From: Pelagibius marinus
Lineage (GTDB): Bacteria; Pseudomonadota; Alphaproteobacteria; Kiloniellales; Kiloniellaceae
DNA length: 64,000 nucleotides
Reading direction: 5' to 3'
Assembly: GCF_014925385.1 (NCBI RefSeq)
Contig: NZ_JACSDK010000010.1
Coordinates: forward strand, 186,001-250,000
The translations under genes and the position numbers were made by a program. Below, one piece after another: positions 43,427 through 52,173 of this stretch. Position 1 is the first letter of the stretch. Each line of letters opens with the position of its first letter. The notes under the pieces are model-generated. The model saw nothing but the letters and a program-made list of their open reading frames with translations. It did not search any database and had not been told where the DNA came from.

Positions 43427-44005
43427 ATGAACGCGAAGCGCCTCCATCGTGCCTTTCTCCTTCTGGCTTTTCCTTTGCTGCTGAGCCTTGCCGCCATCGT
43501 CGGACCCGCGGCCGCGGGAACGGGCAGCCTGCCGGTCAACGCCGCCGCAAAGAGCTACGGAAACGGTTGGGAATGTAATCGCGGCTATCGTGAGTCCAAC
43601 GGCGCCTGCGTCGCAATCTCGGTCCCTGTCAACGCCTTCGCGACGAGGACCTCCTACGGGCGTGGCTGGGAATGTCGGCGCGGCTATCAGGAGGTCAGGG
43701 GGGCCTGCGTTGCCATTCCGGTGCCCGCCAACGGCCACCTTGATGCCTCCGGGGTCCGCTGGAACTGCAATCGTGGCTATCGCGAAGCCGATCAGACCTG
43801 CATCGCCATCCAGGTGCCGCGCAACGGTTTCCTGACGGAATCCAACTACGGGTCGGGCTGGGAATGCGAACGAGGCTATAGCCCGACCGAAGACGGTTGT
43901 CTTCTCGTGACGATGCCGGAGAACGCCCACCTCGACTATTCCGGCAATGATTGGGAGTGTGACCGGCCCTTCGAGCAGCGAGACGGCATCTGCGTGCTGC
44001 CATGA
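43427..44005 (+). CDS. Secreted protein with five Cys-paired WxC repeats
   Basis: A 192-aa exported protein. Residues 1-30 form a signal peptide (cleavage near PAAAG). The mature chain is five repeats of about 32 residues, each with W-[EN]-C-x-R-G-Y and a second Cys exactly ten residues later: CNRGYRESNGAC, CRRGYQEVRGAC, CNRGYREADQTC, CERGYSPTEDGC, CDRPFEQRDGIC. Linkers carry (V/M)P-x-N(A/G). Each repeat probably forms one disulfide-bonded unit in the periplasm or outside. Similar WEC-RGY repeats occur in secreted bacterial proteins of unknown role. It opens a chain of tiny genes; its stop overlaps the next ATG by four bases. Confidence 0.85.
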   Translation: MNAKRLHRAFLLLAFPLLLSLAAIVGPAAAGTGSLPVNAAAKSYGNGWECNRGYRESNGACVAISVPVNAFATRTSYGRGWECRRGYQEVRGACVAIPVPANGHLDASGVRWNCNRGYREADQTCIAIQVPRNGFLTESNYGSGWECERGYSPTEDGCLLVTMPENAHLDYSGNDWECDRPFEQRDGICVLP

Positions 44006-44310
44006 CCGACAATCCTGTCGACCTCGATGCTCATCGCGGTTTCACCTCTATGAAAGAGACCGAGATCCGCCGACAGCGGCTCTATGAATTCCAGCTCGAC
44101 CAGAAGGCGCTGCGCGTGCGTCAGGAAGAACTGGAAAAGGCGCTCTCCCAACCGGCAGAGAGCTGGCAGGAGGCGGCCGTCAAGGCGCAGTACCTGATTG
44201 AGCTTTTTGCTGCCACGTCGGAAGCGCAGGAGCCGCAGCGCCAGGCCCTTATCGCCCGGACCCTCGAGGATCTGGCGAACCTGTGCGAACGCTCGAAGGA
44301 TCGGCCATGA
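44002..44310 (+). CDS. Small helical cytosolic protein, 102 aa
   Basis: A highly helical, charged protein with no recognised domain. Residues 17-55 (MKETEIRRQRLYEFQLDQKALRVRQEELEKAL) look like a coiled coil, and a second helix pair follows (AVKAQYLIELFAAT, RQALIARTLEDLANLCERS). Both ends overlap neighbours by four bases (ATGA), so it is translated in a coupled chain with the Cys-repeat protein and the zinc-ribbon gene. It has no signal peptide. Function unknown. Confidence 0.75.
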   Translation: MTDNPVDLDAHRGFTSMKETEIRRQRLYEFQLDQKALRVRQEELEKALSQPAESWQEAAVKAQYLIELFAATSEAQEPQRQALIARTLEDLANLCERSKDRP

Positions 44311-44504
44311 CCAAGTTTTCGCTGCGCGACCTGCAGGACGACCAACTGAAACAGGACGACCCCAAGGTCCGCCAATGCCTGCGCTGCCGGGGTGCCTTCG
44401 AGAGCCAATGGGCTGGCGAACGTATCTGCACGCGCTGCAAGAGCTCGAGTGCCTGGCGCAGCGGCCTGCCGGTGCGGGCCAGCAGCTCTGGCGGCCGGCG
44501 CTGA
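44307..44504 (+). CDS. Small zinc-ribbon protein, 65 aa
   Basis: A 65-aa protein with one CxxC...CxxC zinc ribbon (RQCLRCRGAF...GERICTRCKSS). The knuckles are preceded by a charged helix and followed by a basic Ser/Arg/Gly tail. The pattern is common in small alphaproteobacterial proteins of unknown function. The ATG overlaps the previous stop by four bases. It likely binds zinc and perhaps nucleic acid or a protein partner. Confidence 0.75.
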   Translation: MTKFSLRDLQDDQLKQDDPKVRQCLRCRGAFESQWAGERICTRCKSSSAWRSGLPVRASSSGGRR

Positions 44505-44588
44505 CGTCTCAGACATGCCCGGCACGCCATGACGGGGCCGCTGAAAGCGGCCGGAGCCGGTGTTTTTCCCCATTTGAGGATTGAAGAA

Positions 44589-44765
44589 ATGGAAAGATCG
44601 GAACGCGGGCGCAAGCATCTCTGCCCGGATTGCGAATGCAAGTACTACGACCTGAACAAGAAGACCGTGACCTGCCCGAAGTGCGGCGCCAAGCCGGCCC
44701 CGCAGAAGCTGCCGAGATCGGGTAGGCCGGTGCGGGCGAGCCGCGGCGTGGCTTTTCGGAGCTGA
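44589..44765 (+). CDS. Short FYDLN-type zinc-ribbon protein, 58 aa
   Basis: The core HLCPDCECKYYDLNKKTVTCPKCGAKP matches the zinc ribbon of the FYDLN-acid family (TIGR02300, from memory), with YYDLN in place of FYDLN. Usual members run past 100 aa with a long acidic tail; here the tail is replaced by a short basic one (PRSGRPVRASRGVAFRS). The start is the ATG after GAGGATTGAAGAA; an upstream in-frame ATG lacks a ribosome site. It lies 84 bases after the preceding zinc-ribbon gene and is probably in the same transcript. Confidence 0.72.
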   Translation: MERSERGRKHLCPDCECKYYDLNKKTVTCPKCGAKPAPQKLPRSGRPVRASRGVAFRS

Positions 44766-44883
44766 TTCCGGCACGTCCTCCGGGCCGGTAGGACCCACGG
44801 TGGTGTGCGATCCCTGATGGAGCCCGGCCTTTGTGGAGCACTGCCGTTGCCGAAGACGACGACCGTCTGTGTGGTAGCGGGAT

Positions 44884-45012
44884 GAATATATAAATAGCAA
44901 AAATAATGATGATACAATTCAACTAGATGAGATAGGAATATTTCAATATTTCATATATTCAGAAAATAAATACCGTGATTAATTTGTGTTTTCCTGTAGA
45001 ATGCTAAATATA
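44884..45012. other. AT-rich intergenic block
   Basis: About 130 bases of markedly AT-rich DNA follow the small-gene operon. It likely contains the promoter of the next gene (TTGTGT at 44984 and TATAAA at 45009 are weak candidates). No gene is seen in it. It resembles the AT-rich block at 43140-43270. Confidence 0.5.
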
Positions 45013-45051
45013 AAGGGAGAAGTGGTTTTTCCCTAATTGGAGGACCTTGAT

Positions 45052-45402
45052 ATGAACGCTCCCGAATGGCTCAAACCCGCAGCTTATGGTGCCGCAGTCG
45101 GCGCCGTCGCCTTGGCGATTGCCGGATTTTCCTGGGGCGGCTGGGTGACCGGCGGCACCGCCGAAAAGATGGCGGCCGAAAAGGCCCGCCATGAAGTCGT
45201 CGCCGCTCTGGTGCCGGTCTGTCTCGAGCAGTCCAAGCAGGACCCGCGCATGACCGAGACCCTCGCCCAGCTGAAAGCTGCCAGCAGCTACAAGCGCAGC
45301 GGCATGATTATGGACGCCGGCTGGGCCACCATGCCTGGGGCGGACGATCCGGACCGCGCCGTCGCGACCGCCTGCATGGCGAAGCTGGCCGACCAGTTCT
45401 AG
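45052..45402 (+). CDS. Small membrane-anchored hypothetical protein, 116 aa
   Basis: The N-terminus is a single hydrophobic helix (AAYGAAVGAVALAIAGFSWGGWVTGG, about residues 9-35) with a short polar lead, consistent with an inner-membrane anchor. The remaining 80 residues form a periplasmic or cytosolic helical domain with two cysteines (VPVCLEQ and TACMAK). I know similar hypothetical proteins from alphaproteobacteria but no function. The ATG has GGAGGA nine bases upstream. Its stop overlaps that of the convergent metallopeptidase gene within CTAG. Confidence 0.75.
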   Translation: MNAPEWLKPAAYGAAVGAVALAIAGFSWGGWVTGGTAEKMAAEKARHEVVAALVPVCLEQSKQDPRMTETLAQLKAASSYKRSGMIMDAGWATMPGADDPDRAVATACMAKLADQF

Positions 45403-46469
45403 GTCGTTGCTTGGTGCACGAGGCCATGGACAAAGCGAAGCTTGCCCATGACCTCGGGCGCCAGAACGAAGGGATAGAGGTCGGGCTGGCCCATGCTGTG
45501 ATTGAGGCTGTTCACCGCCGAGGTGAGCGGCAGCCAGGCTGCGGTCAGTGCATCGAAATCGCCGTGGCGGTAAGGGTCGAAATCGATCTTCATCTTCAAC
45601 GGCGACAGGCGGCCGGCTTTGGCGTCAACTTCTAGGCCAAAGGCCGCGGCTGTTTCGAGCGTATCCACCATGTGCAGATAGTGCGCCCAGGTCTCCGCGA
45701 AGTCCTCCCAGGGATGAGCGCTGGCGTAGCTGCTGGCGAAGTGTTCCCGCCAGTCAGCCGGCGGTCCCCCGGTGTAATGTGCCTCCAAGGCGGTCCCGTA
45801 GTCGCGGCGCTCGTCTCCGAACAGCTCACGAAAGCTGTCGTGCCAGACGCCGCCGCTTACCAGGCGCTCCCAGTAGTGATGGCCGATCTCGTGGCGAAAG
45901 TGCCCCAGGATCGTGCGATAGGTCTCCGCCATCTCGCGGCGGTGGCGTTCGCGCTCGACATCGTCGGCCTCGGCGAGGTTGATGGTGATCTGGCCCTCGG
46001 CATGGCCGGTGATCACCTGTGGGCCTTCCTGAAATGCTGTGCCGCTGTCCGACAGGAAATCGAAGACGAGGCCCTTCTCGGCATCGTCGTGCCGGCTGAC
46101 CAGCGGCAGTCCGAGGCGCAGCAGGGCATAGACCAGCCGGTGTTTGGCAGCCTCCATACGCTGCCAGAGCAACAGGTTATCGGCGACATGGAGGTCGGGG
46201 ATAGTCCGGTTCAGCCGGCAGGCGGCGCAGAAGGCGTGGCCGCTGTTGGCCGGCACCAGCCAGTTGCAGGCGTCGTAATTGGAATTGGCGCAGAAGCGGA
46301 ACAGGTCGCCTGGCGCGGCCAGGGCGCGCCAGGTGTTGTCTCCCGTCGCTTCTAGGGCGCTCAGTTCCGCGCGGTCGCTGAGGTAGCCGAGCAGCCGTCC
46401 GCAGCGCTCGCAGCGCGTATTCTCGAAGAACAGCAGCTGGCCGCAGTCCTGGCACTCGAAGAGTTTCAT
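45399..46469 (-). CDS. Zinc-ribbon domain putative zinc metallopeptidase
   Basis: A 356-aa cytosolic protein. An N-terminal zinc ribbon (FECQDCGQ...RCERCGRLLGYL) is followed by a second Cys set (FCANSN, DACNW, FCAACRLN). A metallopeptidase core has HFRHEIGHHYW (HExxH) near residues 190-200 and a downstream EDFAETWAHYLHM with a likely third ligand. This is the PF15887/COG4307-type family of putative zinc-binding peptidases. Its substrate is unknown. It is convergent with the small membrane protein gene. Confidence 0.85.
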   Translation of the reverse strand: MKLFECQDCGQLLFFENTRCERCGRLLGYLSDRAELSALEATGDNTWRALAAPGDLFRFCANSNYDACNWLVPANSGHAFCAACRLNRTIPDLHVADNLLLWQRMEAAKHRLVYALLRLGLPLVSRHDDAEKGLVFDFLSDSGTAFQEGPQVITGHAEGQITINLAEADDVERERHRREMAETYRTILGHFRHEIGHHYWERLVSGGVWHDSFRELFGDERRDYGTALEAHYTGGPPADWREHFASSYASAHPWEDFAETWAHYLHMVDTLETAAAFGLEVDAKAGRLSPLKMKIDFDPYRHGDFDALTAAWLPLTSAVNSLNHSMGQPDLYPFVLAPEVMGKLRFVHGLVHQATT

Positions 46470-46521
46470 GCGGAGACCTTAGTCCCTTGGACCCGTCGCT
46501 TGCGATGCCAAATCAAATGCT

Positions 46522-47226
46522 TCAGCCGCCCTTCTTCGTCTCCGCCTCGTAGCGGGCGCGGGTTTCCTCGTTCATGGGGTAGAGGCCGGGCAGTTTGGCG
46601 CCGTTCTGGACCTCCTTCATGATCCAGGCTTCCTGGCGCTCCTGCTCGATGCCCAGCGCGGCGACCTCTTCGATCAGGTCCTTGGGGACCACCACGGCGC
46701 CGTCCTTGTCGGCGACGATGAGGTCGTCGGGGAAGACCGCGACGCCGCCGCAGGCGATGGGCTGCTGCCAGCCGACGAAGGTCAGGCCGGCGACCGAGGG
46801 CGGCGCGGCGATGCCGCTGCACCACACCGGCAGGCCGCTGTCCTCCACGCCTTCGCGGTCGCGCAGCACGCCGTCGGTGACCAGGGCGGTGACGCCGCGC
46901 TTGCGCATGCGCGCGCAGAGGATGTCGCCGAAGATCCCGGCGTCCTGCACGCCCAGGGCGTCGACCACGGTGATGACGCCCTCGGGCATTTCCTCGATGG
47001 CGGCGCGGGTGGAGGTCGGCGACGACCAGGAGGCCGGGGTGGCCAGGTCCTCGCGCGCCGGCACGAAGCGCAGGGTGAAGGCGGGGCCCACCAGGCGCCC
47101 CCAGGAGCGCAGCGGCTTCGGTCCGCGCAGGCCGACGTTGCGCAGGCCCTTTTTCAGCAGGATGGTGGTGATGGTCGCGGTGGTGATGCTCTCGTAGGCT
47201 TCACGCAGGGCGGGGTCGAGCGTCAC
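46522..47226 (-). CDS. RraA-like / 4-hydroxy-4-methyl-2-oxoglutarate aldolase family protein
   Basis: A 234-aa protein of the RraA/HMG-aldolase fold. It shows ITTATITTILLKKGLRNV, GRLVGPAFTLRFVP, DALGVQDAGIFGDILCARMRKRGVTALVTDGVLRD (the GxxxD and R-D motif of the aldolase site) and DGAVVVPKDL. These proteins act as class II pyruvate aldolases or oxaloacetate decarboxylases; true RNase E inhibitors are shorter (about 160 aa), so an aldolase/decarboxylase or RraA-like role in catabolism fits better. GTG start with AGGAG. It lies 27 bases downstream of the gamma-glutamyltransferase gene and is probably co-transcribed. Confidence 0.83.
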   Translation of the reverse strand: MTLDPALREAYESITTATITTILLKKGLRNVGLRGPKPLRSWGRLVGPAFTLRFVPAREDLATPASWSSPTSTRAAIEEMPEGVITVVDALGVQDAGIFGDILCARMRKRGVTALVTDGVLRDREGVEDSGLPVWCSGIAAPPSVAGLTFVGWQQPIACGGVAVFPDDLIVADKDGAVVVPKDLIEEVAALGIEQERQEAWIMKEVQNGAKLPGLYPMNEETRARYEAETKKGG

Positions 47227-47253
47227 GGCGGAACTCCTTGGTCCGGAGGGTGT

Positions 47254-48849
47254 TTAGTAACCGAGGGCGCAGCCGTCCTTGCGCGGATCGGAGCCGCCGG
47301 CCAGCGTGCCCTGGTCCCAGTCGATCTGGATTGCCTGGCTGCCGCCGATCGGCTTGTCGGGCGGGCAGAAGCGGTGGCCCATCTCCTCCAGCTTGGCCAG
47401 CACCTCGCGCGGCACGCCGCTCTCGGCCTCCACCTCGGTCTTGCCGGGCGGCGGGAAACTGCGCGCCAGGTCCATGGATTGCTGCACATCCAGGCCGTAG
47501 TCGAAGAGGTTGGTGAGGAAGCGCGCGTGGCCGCAGGCCTGGTATTGTCCACCCATGACGCCGAAGGGCATGACCGCGCGCTCACCCTTGGCCACCATGC
47601 CGGGGATGATGGTGTGCATGGGGCGCTTGCCCGGGGCGATGCAGTTGGGGTGCTCCGGATCGACGGAGAAGGAGGTGCCGCGGTTCTGCAGGATGATCCC
47701 TGTCTTCGGGCCGCAGATGCCGCTGCCGAAGGAGCTGAAGGTGGAGTTGATGAAGCTGACCGCGTTGCGGTCCTTGTCGACCACGCAGATGTAGACCGTA
47801 TCGGCGTGGGCGGCGACCGGTGCCGGGGCGCTCGGCGCCGTGGCCCGCTTGGGATCGATGGCCGCGCGCAGCTCGGCGGCGTAGTCGGCCGACAGCAGCA
47901 TTTCCACCGGCACCTCCGCCTGGGCCGGGTCGGCCACATAGGCGTTGCGCGTCTGGTAGGCGAGGCGGGTGGCCTCGATCTCCAGGTGCAGGCGCTCGGC
48001 GCTCATCGCGCCCAGGGACGGGAGGTCGTAGCCGGAGAGGATGTTCAGCAGCAGCAGGGCGATGACTCCCTGGCCGTTGGGCGGGCACTCGTAGACGTCG
48101 TAGCCTTTGTAGCCGGTCTTGATCGGATCGACGTACTCGCCGCCGGCGGCGGCGAAGTCCTCCAGGCTGTGCAGGCCGCCCAGCTCCTTCAGGTGCGCCA
48201 CCAGGTCCTCGGCTATGGCGCCTTTGTAGAAGGCGTCGCGGCCCTGCTCGGCGATCAGCTCCAGGCTGGCCGCCAGGGCCGGCTGGCTATGGATGCTGCC
48301 CAGCGCCGGCGGCTTGCCGTTCGGCAGGAAGATGCCGCTGGCCGCCGGGTCGTGGGACAGGGTCTCGACTTCGCCGGCCCAGTCCGTCGCCACGCGCTCG
48401 GTGATCGCGTATCCCTCATGCGCGAAGCGGATCGCCGGCTGCAGAAGGTCGCCCAGGCTGCGCGTGCCGTGGTCGCGCAGCAGCTGAGCCCAGGCGTCGA
48501 CCGCGCCGGGCACGGTGACGGCGTGGGGGGTATAACGCTCGATCTTGTCGATGCCCTGGTCGGCGAACCACTTGGCGGTGGCCGCCTGGGGTGCCCGGCC
48601 CGAGCCGTTGAAGGCGACGATGTCGCTGCTGCCCTTGGGGGCGAAGAGCACGAAGCAGTCACCACCCAGGCCGGTGGATTCAGGCTCCACTACGCCCTGA
48701 ACCGCACAGGCCGCCACCGCCGCGTCCATGGCATTGCCGCCCTCCTGCAGCACGTTGATGGCCGTCAGCGTCGCCAGGCTGTGCGAAGTCGCCGCCATGC
48801 CGTTCAGCGCGCGGGCGACCGAGCGGCCGGGCAGTTCCAGATTTCTCAT
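47254..48849 (-). CDS. Gamma-glutamyltransferase family protein
   Basis: A 531-aa Ntn-hydrolase. The N-terminal part has the family marks GMAATSHSLATLTAINVLQEGGNAMDAAVAACAV and STGLGGDCF. The autocleavage site with the nucleophile Thr lies in HADTVYICVVDKDRNAVSFINSTFSSFGSG near residue 350, giving large and small subunits. It has no signal peptide, so it is cytosolic, unlike periplasmic Ggt of the glutathione pathway. Such cytosolic members often act as amide or acylase-type hydrolases on imported compounds. Grouping with an RraA-like aldolase suggests a catabolic operon of unknown substrate. Confidence 0.87.
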   Translation of the reverse strand: MRNLELPGRSVARALNGMAATSHSLATLTAINVLQEGGNAMDAAVAACAVQGVVEPESTGLGGDCFVLFAPKGSSDIVAFNGSGRAPQAATAKWFADQGIDKIERYTPHAVTVPGAVDAWAQLLRDHGTRSLGDLLQPAIRFAHEGYAITERVATDWAGEVETLSHDPAASGIFLPNGKPPALGSIHSQPALAASLELIAEQGRDAFYKGAIAEDLVAHLKELGGLHSLEDFAAAGGEYVDPIKTGYKGYDVYECPPNGQGVIALLLLNILSGYDLPSLGAMSAERLHLEIEATRLAYQTRNAYVADPAQAEVPVEMLLSADYAAELRAAIDPKRATAPSAPAPVAAHADTVYICVVDKDRNAVSFINSTFSSFGSGICGPKTGIILQNRGTSFSVDPEHPNCIAPGKRPMHTIIPGMVAKGERAVMPFGVMGGQYQACGHARFLTNLFDYGLDVQQSMDLARSFPPPGKTEVEAESGVPREVLAKLEEMGHRFCPPDKPIGGSQAIQIDWDQGTLAGGSDPRKDGCALGY

Positions 48850-49124
48850 AAGTTATTGAGTTCCTTTGTCGCAGATGTCGCGCCCCTGAGGGCGAGGCGC
48901 GCGCCGGCATTCCCAGCAGACCGGCGTCCCATATCCCTAGACCCTTGATGTAGCGGGCGAACCGGTTCTTGGGAAGCCCCCCTCTAAATTCCCGCACGAA
49001 CGATTCTTGAGGAAACCCGCCGATTTTTCCTCACGGCTCCTCATCACATCGATTATAGTGACCTTGTTGCAATCAGAGCCAAGACTCCTTCTGCCTGCGC
49101 CACGGGGAATGAGGCTGCGTCGGG

Positions 49125-49409
49125 ATGCACGGTCTCAAGAACTACAATCTCGTTGTCGAACCTTGGCCGGGGAACCCCGGCCCCAACGGCCCGCGCGGAC
49201 GCCGGGGCTACCGCTGGCGCGTGGCTTGGAAACACCAGGGTGAGTTCTATGCCGAGGGCTTCGAGGATTCGCACGCATCGGCGCGCGCCGCCGCCGAAGC
49301 CTATCTCGCCGCGCAGGGCATCCAGATCATGTCGCTGAGCCGGCCGGCCCTGCCCGGCGCCCAGGGGGCCGCCCAACGTGCCGTGGTGGATAAGGCCGGC
49401 GGCGTCTGA
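49125..49409 (+). CDS. Small hypothetical protein, 94 aa
   Basis: The N-terminal half (NYNLVVEPWPGNPGPNGPRGRRGYRWRVAWKHQGEFYAEGFEDSHASARAAAEAYLAAQGI) looks like a folded alpha-beta domain with a conserved-looking WRVAW strand; the rest is Ala/Gly-rich. I cannot name it. The ATG has GAGG about ten bases upstream. It stands alone before the dTDP-rhamnose operon, 106 bases from rfbC. Coding is plausible but not certain. Confidence 0.55.
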   Translation: MHGLKNYNLVVEPWPGNPGPNGPRGRRGYRWRVAWKHQGEFYAEGFEDSHASARAAAEAYLAAQGIQIMSLSRPALPGAQGAAQRAVVDKAGGV

Positions 49410-49515
49410 GCACAATCAGCCGAATTGAAGTATGATCCAGCGCGAGACTCGGGCGCCACGCCGGCGCGTGCCGGCCCGTGCCTTTCCTGCTGTCGTTCGC
49501 TACGAGATCTGATTC

Positions 49516-50082
49516 ATGGACGTTGAGAGCCTGGCCATTCCCGAAGTAATGCTGCTCAAGCCCGACAGACACGGTGACCACCGCGGCTTCTTCTCGGAGA
49601 CCTACAACAAGCGGGCCTTTGCCGCCGCCGGCATCGACATGGAGTTCGTTCAGGACAACCACTCCCTCTCTGCCGAGGCGGGCACCGTGCGCGGCCTGCA
49701 CTTCCAGGTGCCGCCGCGCGCCCAGGCGAAGCTGCTGCGCGTGATCCGCGGGGCGGTTTTCGACGTGGCGGTCGACCTGCGCGCCGGCTCGCCCACCTAC
49801 GGCCGGCACGTCAGCGCCGTGATCTCCGCCGAGGCCTGGAACCAGGTCTTCATTCCCGTCGGCTTCGCCCACGGCTTCTGCACCCTGGAGCCGGGCAGCG
49901 AGGTCCTCTACAAGGTCAGCGACTTCTATGCGCCGGAGGCCGAGCAGGGCCTGCTGTGGAACGACCCGGAACTCGGCATCGACTGGCCGGCGGAGGCCGG
50001 CACGATGCTGTCGGAGCGTGATCGGGCCTGGCCGGGGCTAAGGGATTTATCAAGGGTTTTCCAATATGACCAAGGGCGTTAG
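49516..50082 (+). CDS. rfbC: dTDP-4-dehydrorhamnose 3,5-epimerase
   Basis: A 188-aa cupin-fold epimerase, third enzyme of dTDP-L-rhamnose synthesis. It has the family marks DHRGFFSETYNKRAF, VQDNHSLS, TVRGLHFQVPP (catalytic His) and KLLRVIRGAVFDVAVDLRAGSPTYG, and FIPVGFAHGFCTLEP. The C-terminus LLWNDPELGIDWP is typical. It is the first gene of the operon rfbC-rfbB-rfbD-rfbA. The product L-rhamnose is used in LPS or exopolysaccharide; no glycosyltransferase using it lies nearby. Confidence 0.95.
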   Translation: MDVESLAIPEVMLLKPDRHGDHRGFFSETYNKRAFAAAGIDMEFVQDNHSLSAEAGTVRGLHFQVPPRAQAKLLRVIRGAVFDVAVDLRAGSPTYGRHVSAVISAEAWNQVFIPVGFAHGFCTLEPGSEVLYKVSDFYAPEAEQGLLWNDPELGIDWPAEAGTMLSERDRAWPGLRDLSRVFQYDQGR

Positions 50083-50157
50083 AAGGTTTTCTGCAGCCTG
50101 TCTGGGAAGTTCATCCGGAACACCTTGGGGTGGGCGCAGGACGGCGAAGGGGGCTGC

Positions 50158-51243
50158 ATGAAGATCCTGGTCACCGGCGGCGCCGGCTTTATCGGCTCCG
50201 CCGTCATCCGCCACCTCATTCGCGAGGGCGCTGCAGCGGTGGTGAACGTCGACAAGCTGACCTACGCCGCGACGCCCGAGGCCCTGGAGGAGGCGGGCGA
50301 GAGCCCGAACTACGCCTTCGCCAAGATCGACATCTGCGACGGTCCGGCGCTGCGCGAGGTCTTCGCCGCGCATCGGCCCGATGCGGTGATGCACCTGGCC
50401 GCTGAATCCCACGTCGACCGCTCCATCGACGATGCCGCCGACTTCATCCAGACCAACGTGGTCGGCACCTGCCGCCTGCTGGAGACGGCGACGGACTACT
50501 GGCGCGCGCTGGAAGGGCCGGCGCAGTCCGCATTCCGGTTCCATCATATCTCCACCGATGAGGTCTTCGGCGCCCTGGGGGCGGAGGGCCACTTCACCGA
50601 GGAAACACCCTACAAGCCGAACTCGCCCTATTCCGCCAGCAAGGCGTCCTCCGACCATTTCGTGCGCGCCTGGCACCAGACCCACGGCCTGCCGGTGGTG
50701 ACCAGCAATTGCTCCAACAACTACGGCCTCTATCAGTTTCCCGAGAAGCTGATTCCACTGATGATCATCAATGCGCTGACCGAGAAGCCGCTTCCGGTCT
50801 ACGGCAAGGGTGAGAACGTGCGCGACTGGCTGCACGTGGAAGACCACGCCCGCGCGCTGGTCGCGGTGCTGACGCAAGGCCGTGTCGGTGAGACCTACAA
50901 CGTCGGTGGCGACAGCGAGATGCGCAACATCGACGTGGTCCACATGATCTGCGACTTGGTCGACGAGCTCAGCCCGCGTGCCGAGACGGTCGAGGGCGGC
51001 GGCGGGCGGCGCGACCTCGTCACTTTCGTCACCGACCGGCCGGGCCACGACCTGCGCTATGCGGTCGACGCCTCCAAGATCAAGCGCGAGCTCGGCTGGA
51101 CGCCGCAGGAGAGCTTCGCCTCCGGCCTGCGCAAGACCGTCGTCTGGTATCTTGAGCATCAGGACTGGTGGCGCGGCATCCTGGAGCGCCGCTACGCCGG
51201 CGAGCGCCTCGGCTTGTCGAAAGCCGATCAGAAAGCGGGATAG
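50158..51243 (+). CDS. rfbB: dTDP-glucose 4,6-dehydratase
   Basis: A 361-aa extended SDR. It has [15 protein letters not shown] (NAD site), [39 protein letters not shown] (catalytic Tyr-Lys), SNCSNNYG and [14 protein letters not shown]. It converts dTDP-glucose to dTDP-4-keto-6-deoxyglucose. The ATG for MKILVTGG is preferred over an earlier start. The stop TAG is followed immediately by the ATG of rfbD, so the two abut with no gap. Confidence 0.95.
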   Translation: MKILVTGGAGFIGSAVIRHLIREGAAAVVNVDKLTYAATPEALEEAGESPNYAFAKIDICDGPALREVFAAHRPDAVMHLAAESHVDRSIDDAADFIQTNVVGTCRLLETATDYWRALEGPAQSAFRFHHISTDEVFGALGAEGHFTEETPYKPNSPYSASKASSDHFVRAWHQTHGLPVVTSNCSNNYGLYQFPEKLIPLMIINALTEKPLPVYGKGENVRDWLHVEDHARALVAVLTQGRVGETYNVGGDSEMRNIDVVHMICDLVDELSPRAETVEGGGGRRDLVTFVTDRPGHDLRYAVDASKIKRELGWTPQESFASGLRKTVVWYLEHQDWWRGILERRYAGERLGLSKADQKAG

Positions 51244-52173
51244 ATGTCCGCGGCGGGGGACAGCGCGGCGGGGCCGCTTCTGCTGCTCGGCGCCGAGGGC
51301 CAGCTCGGCCACGAGGTCCGCAAGCTGGCGGCGGGCCGCGGCCTGGCCCTGACGGCCCTCAACCGCAAGCAGCTCGACATCACCGATGCCGCCGCCGTGA
51401 AGCAGGCGCTGGGGCGCGGCTATGTCACGGTGATCAACGCCGCCGCCTACACCGCCGTCGACAAGGCCGAAAGCGAGGAAGCGCTGGCCATGGCCGTGAA
51501 CCGCGACGGCGCGGCCCACCTGGCCCGGGCCTGCCGCGACAGCGGCGCGGCGCTGATCCACCTCTCGACCGACTATGTCTTCGACGGCCTGAAGGGCGCG
51601 GGCTATCGCGAGGACGATCCGGTCCACCCGATGAACGTCTACGGCCGCAGCAAGGAAGCGGGTGAGGCGGCGGTGCGCGCGGCCCTGCCGGCGCATGTCA
51701 TCCTGCGCACCTCCTGGGTCTTCGGCGCGGCGGGCGGCAATTTCGTGAAGACCATGCTGCGCCTCGGCGGCGAGCGCGAGGAACTCTCCATCGTCGCCGA
51801 CCAGCACGGCTGTCCGACCCCGGCGGCGGCCCTGGCCGAAGCCGTTCTGGTGGTGGCCGAACGGCTGGACGAGACGACCTACGGCACCTATCACTGCGCC
51901 GGGGCGGAGCGCACCTCCTGGTACGATTTCGCCCAGGCGATCTTCATCGGGCAGGAGGAGATCACCGGCCGCGAGGGGCCGAAGCTGCGCCCCATCGCCA
52001 CCTCGGACTATCCGACCGCGGCGCGTCGCCCCCCGGATTCCACGTTGGATTCCGGCCTGTTTCAGGTGACCTTCGGGCAGGGGCCGATCGACTGGCGGCG
52101 CGGTTTGTCGACTGTGTTGCAGGAACTGCTGGTTCCGCAGGAAAAGGGCCAGGGCTTAAGGGGGAAGGTATGA
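51244..52173 (+). CDS. rfbD: dTDP-4-dehydrorhamnose reductase
   Basis: A 309-aa SDR that reduces dTDP-4-keto-L-rhamnose, the last step. It has [13 protein letters not shown] (a variant of the NAD(P) GxxGxxG loop), [41 protein letters not shown] (Tyr-Lys) and [21 protein letters not shown], plus a DQHGCPTPA block. The C-terminus [14 protein letters not shown] is characteristic. It overlaps rfbA by four bases (ATGA). Confidence 0.94.
   Translation: MSAAGDSAAGPLLLLGAEGQLGHEVRKLAAGRGLALTALNRKQLDITDAAAVKQALGRGYVTVINAAAYTAVDKAESEEALAMAVNRDGAAHLARACRDSGAALIHLSTDYVFDGLKGAGYREDDPVHPMNVYGRSKEAGEAAVRAALPAHVILRTSWVFGAAGGNFVKTMLRLGGEREELSIVADQHGCPTPAAALAEAVLVVAERLDETTYGTYHCAGAERTSWYDFAQAIFIGQEEITGREGPKLRPIATSDYPTAARRPPDSTLDSGLFQVTFGQGPIDWRRGLSTVLQELLVPQEKGQGLRGKV

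Noticed and set aside
43140-45012. AT-rich blocks considered as att sites or an integrated element
   Set aside because: No integrase, transposase, tRNA target or direct repeats were found at their edges. The blocks are reported only as composition breaks.
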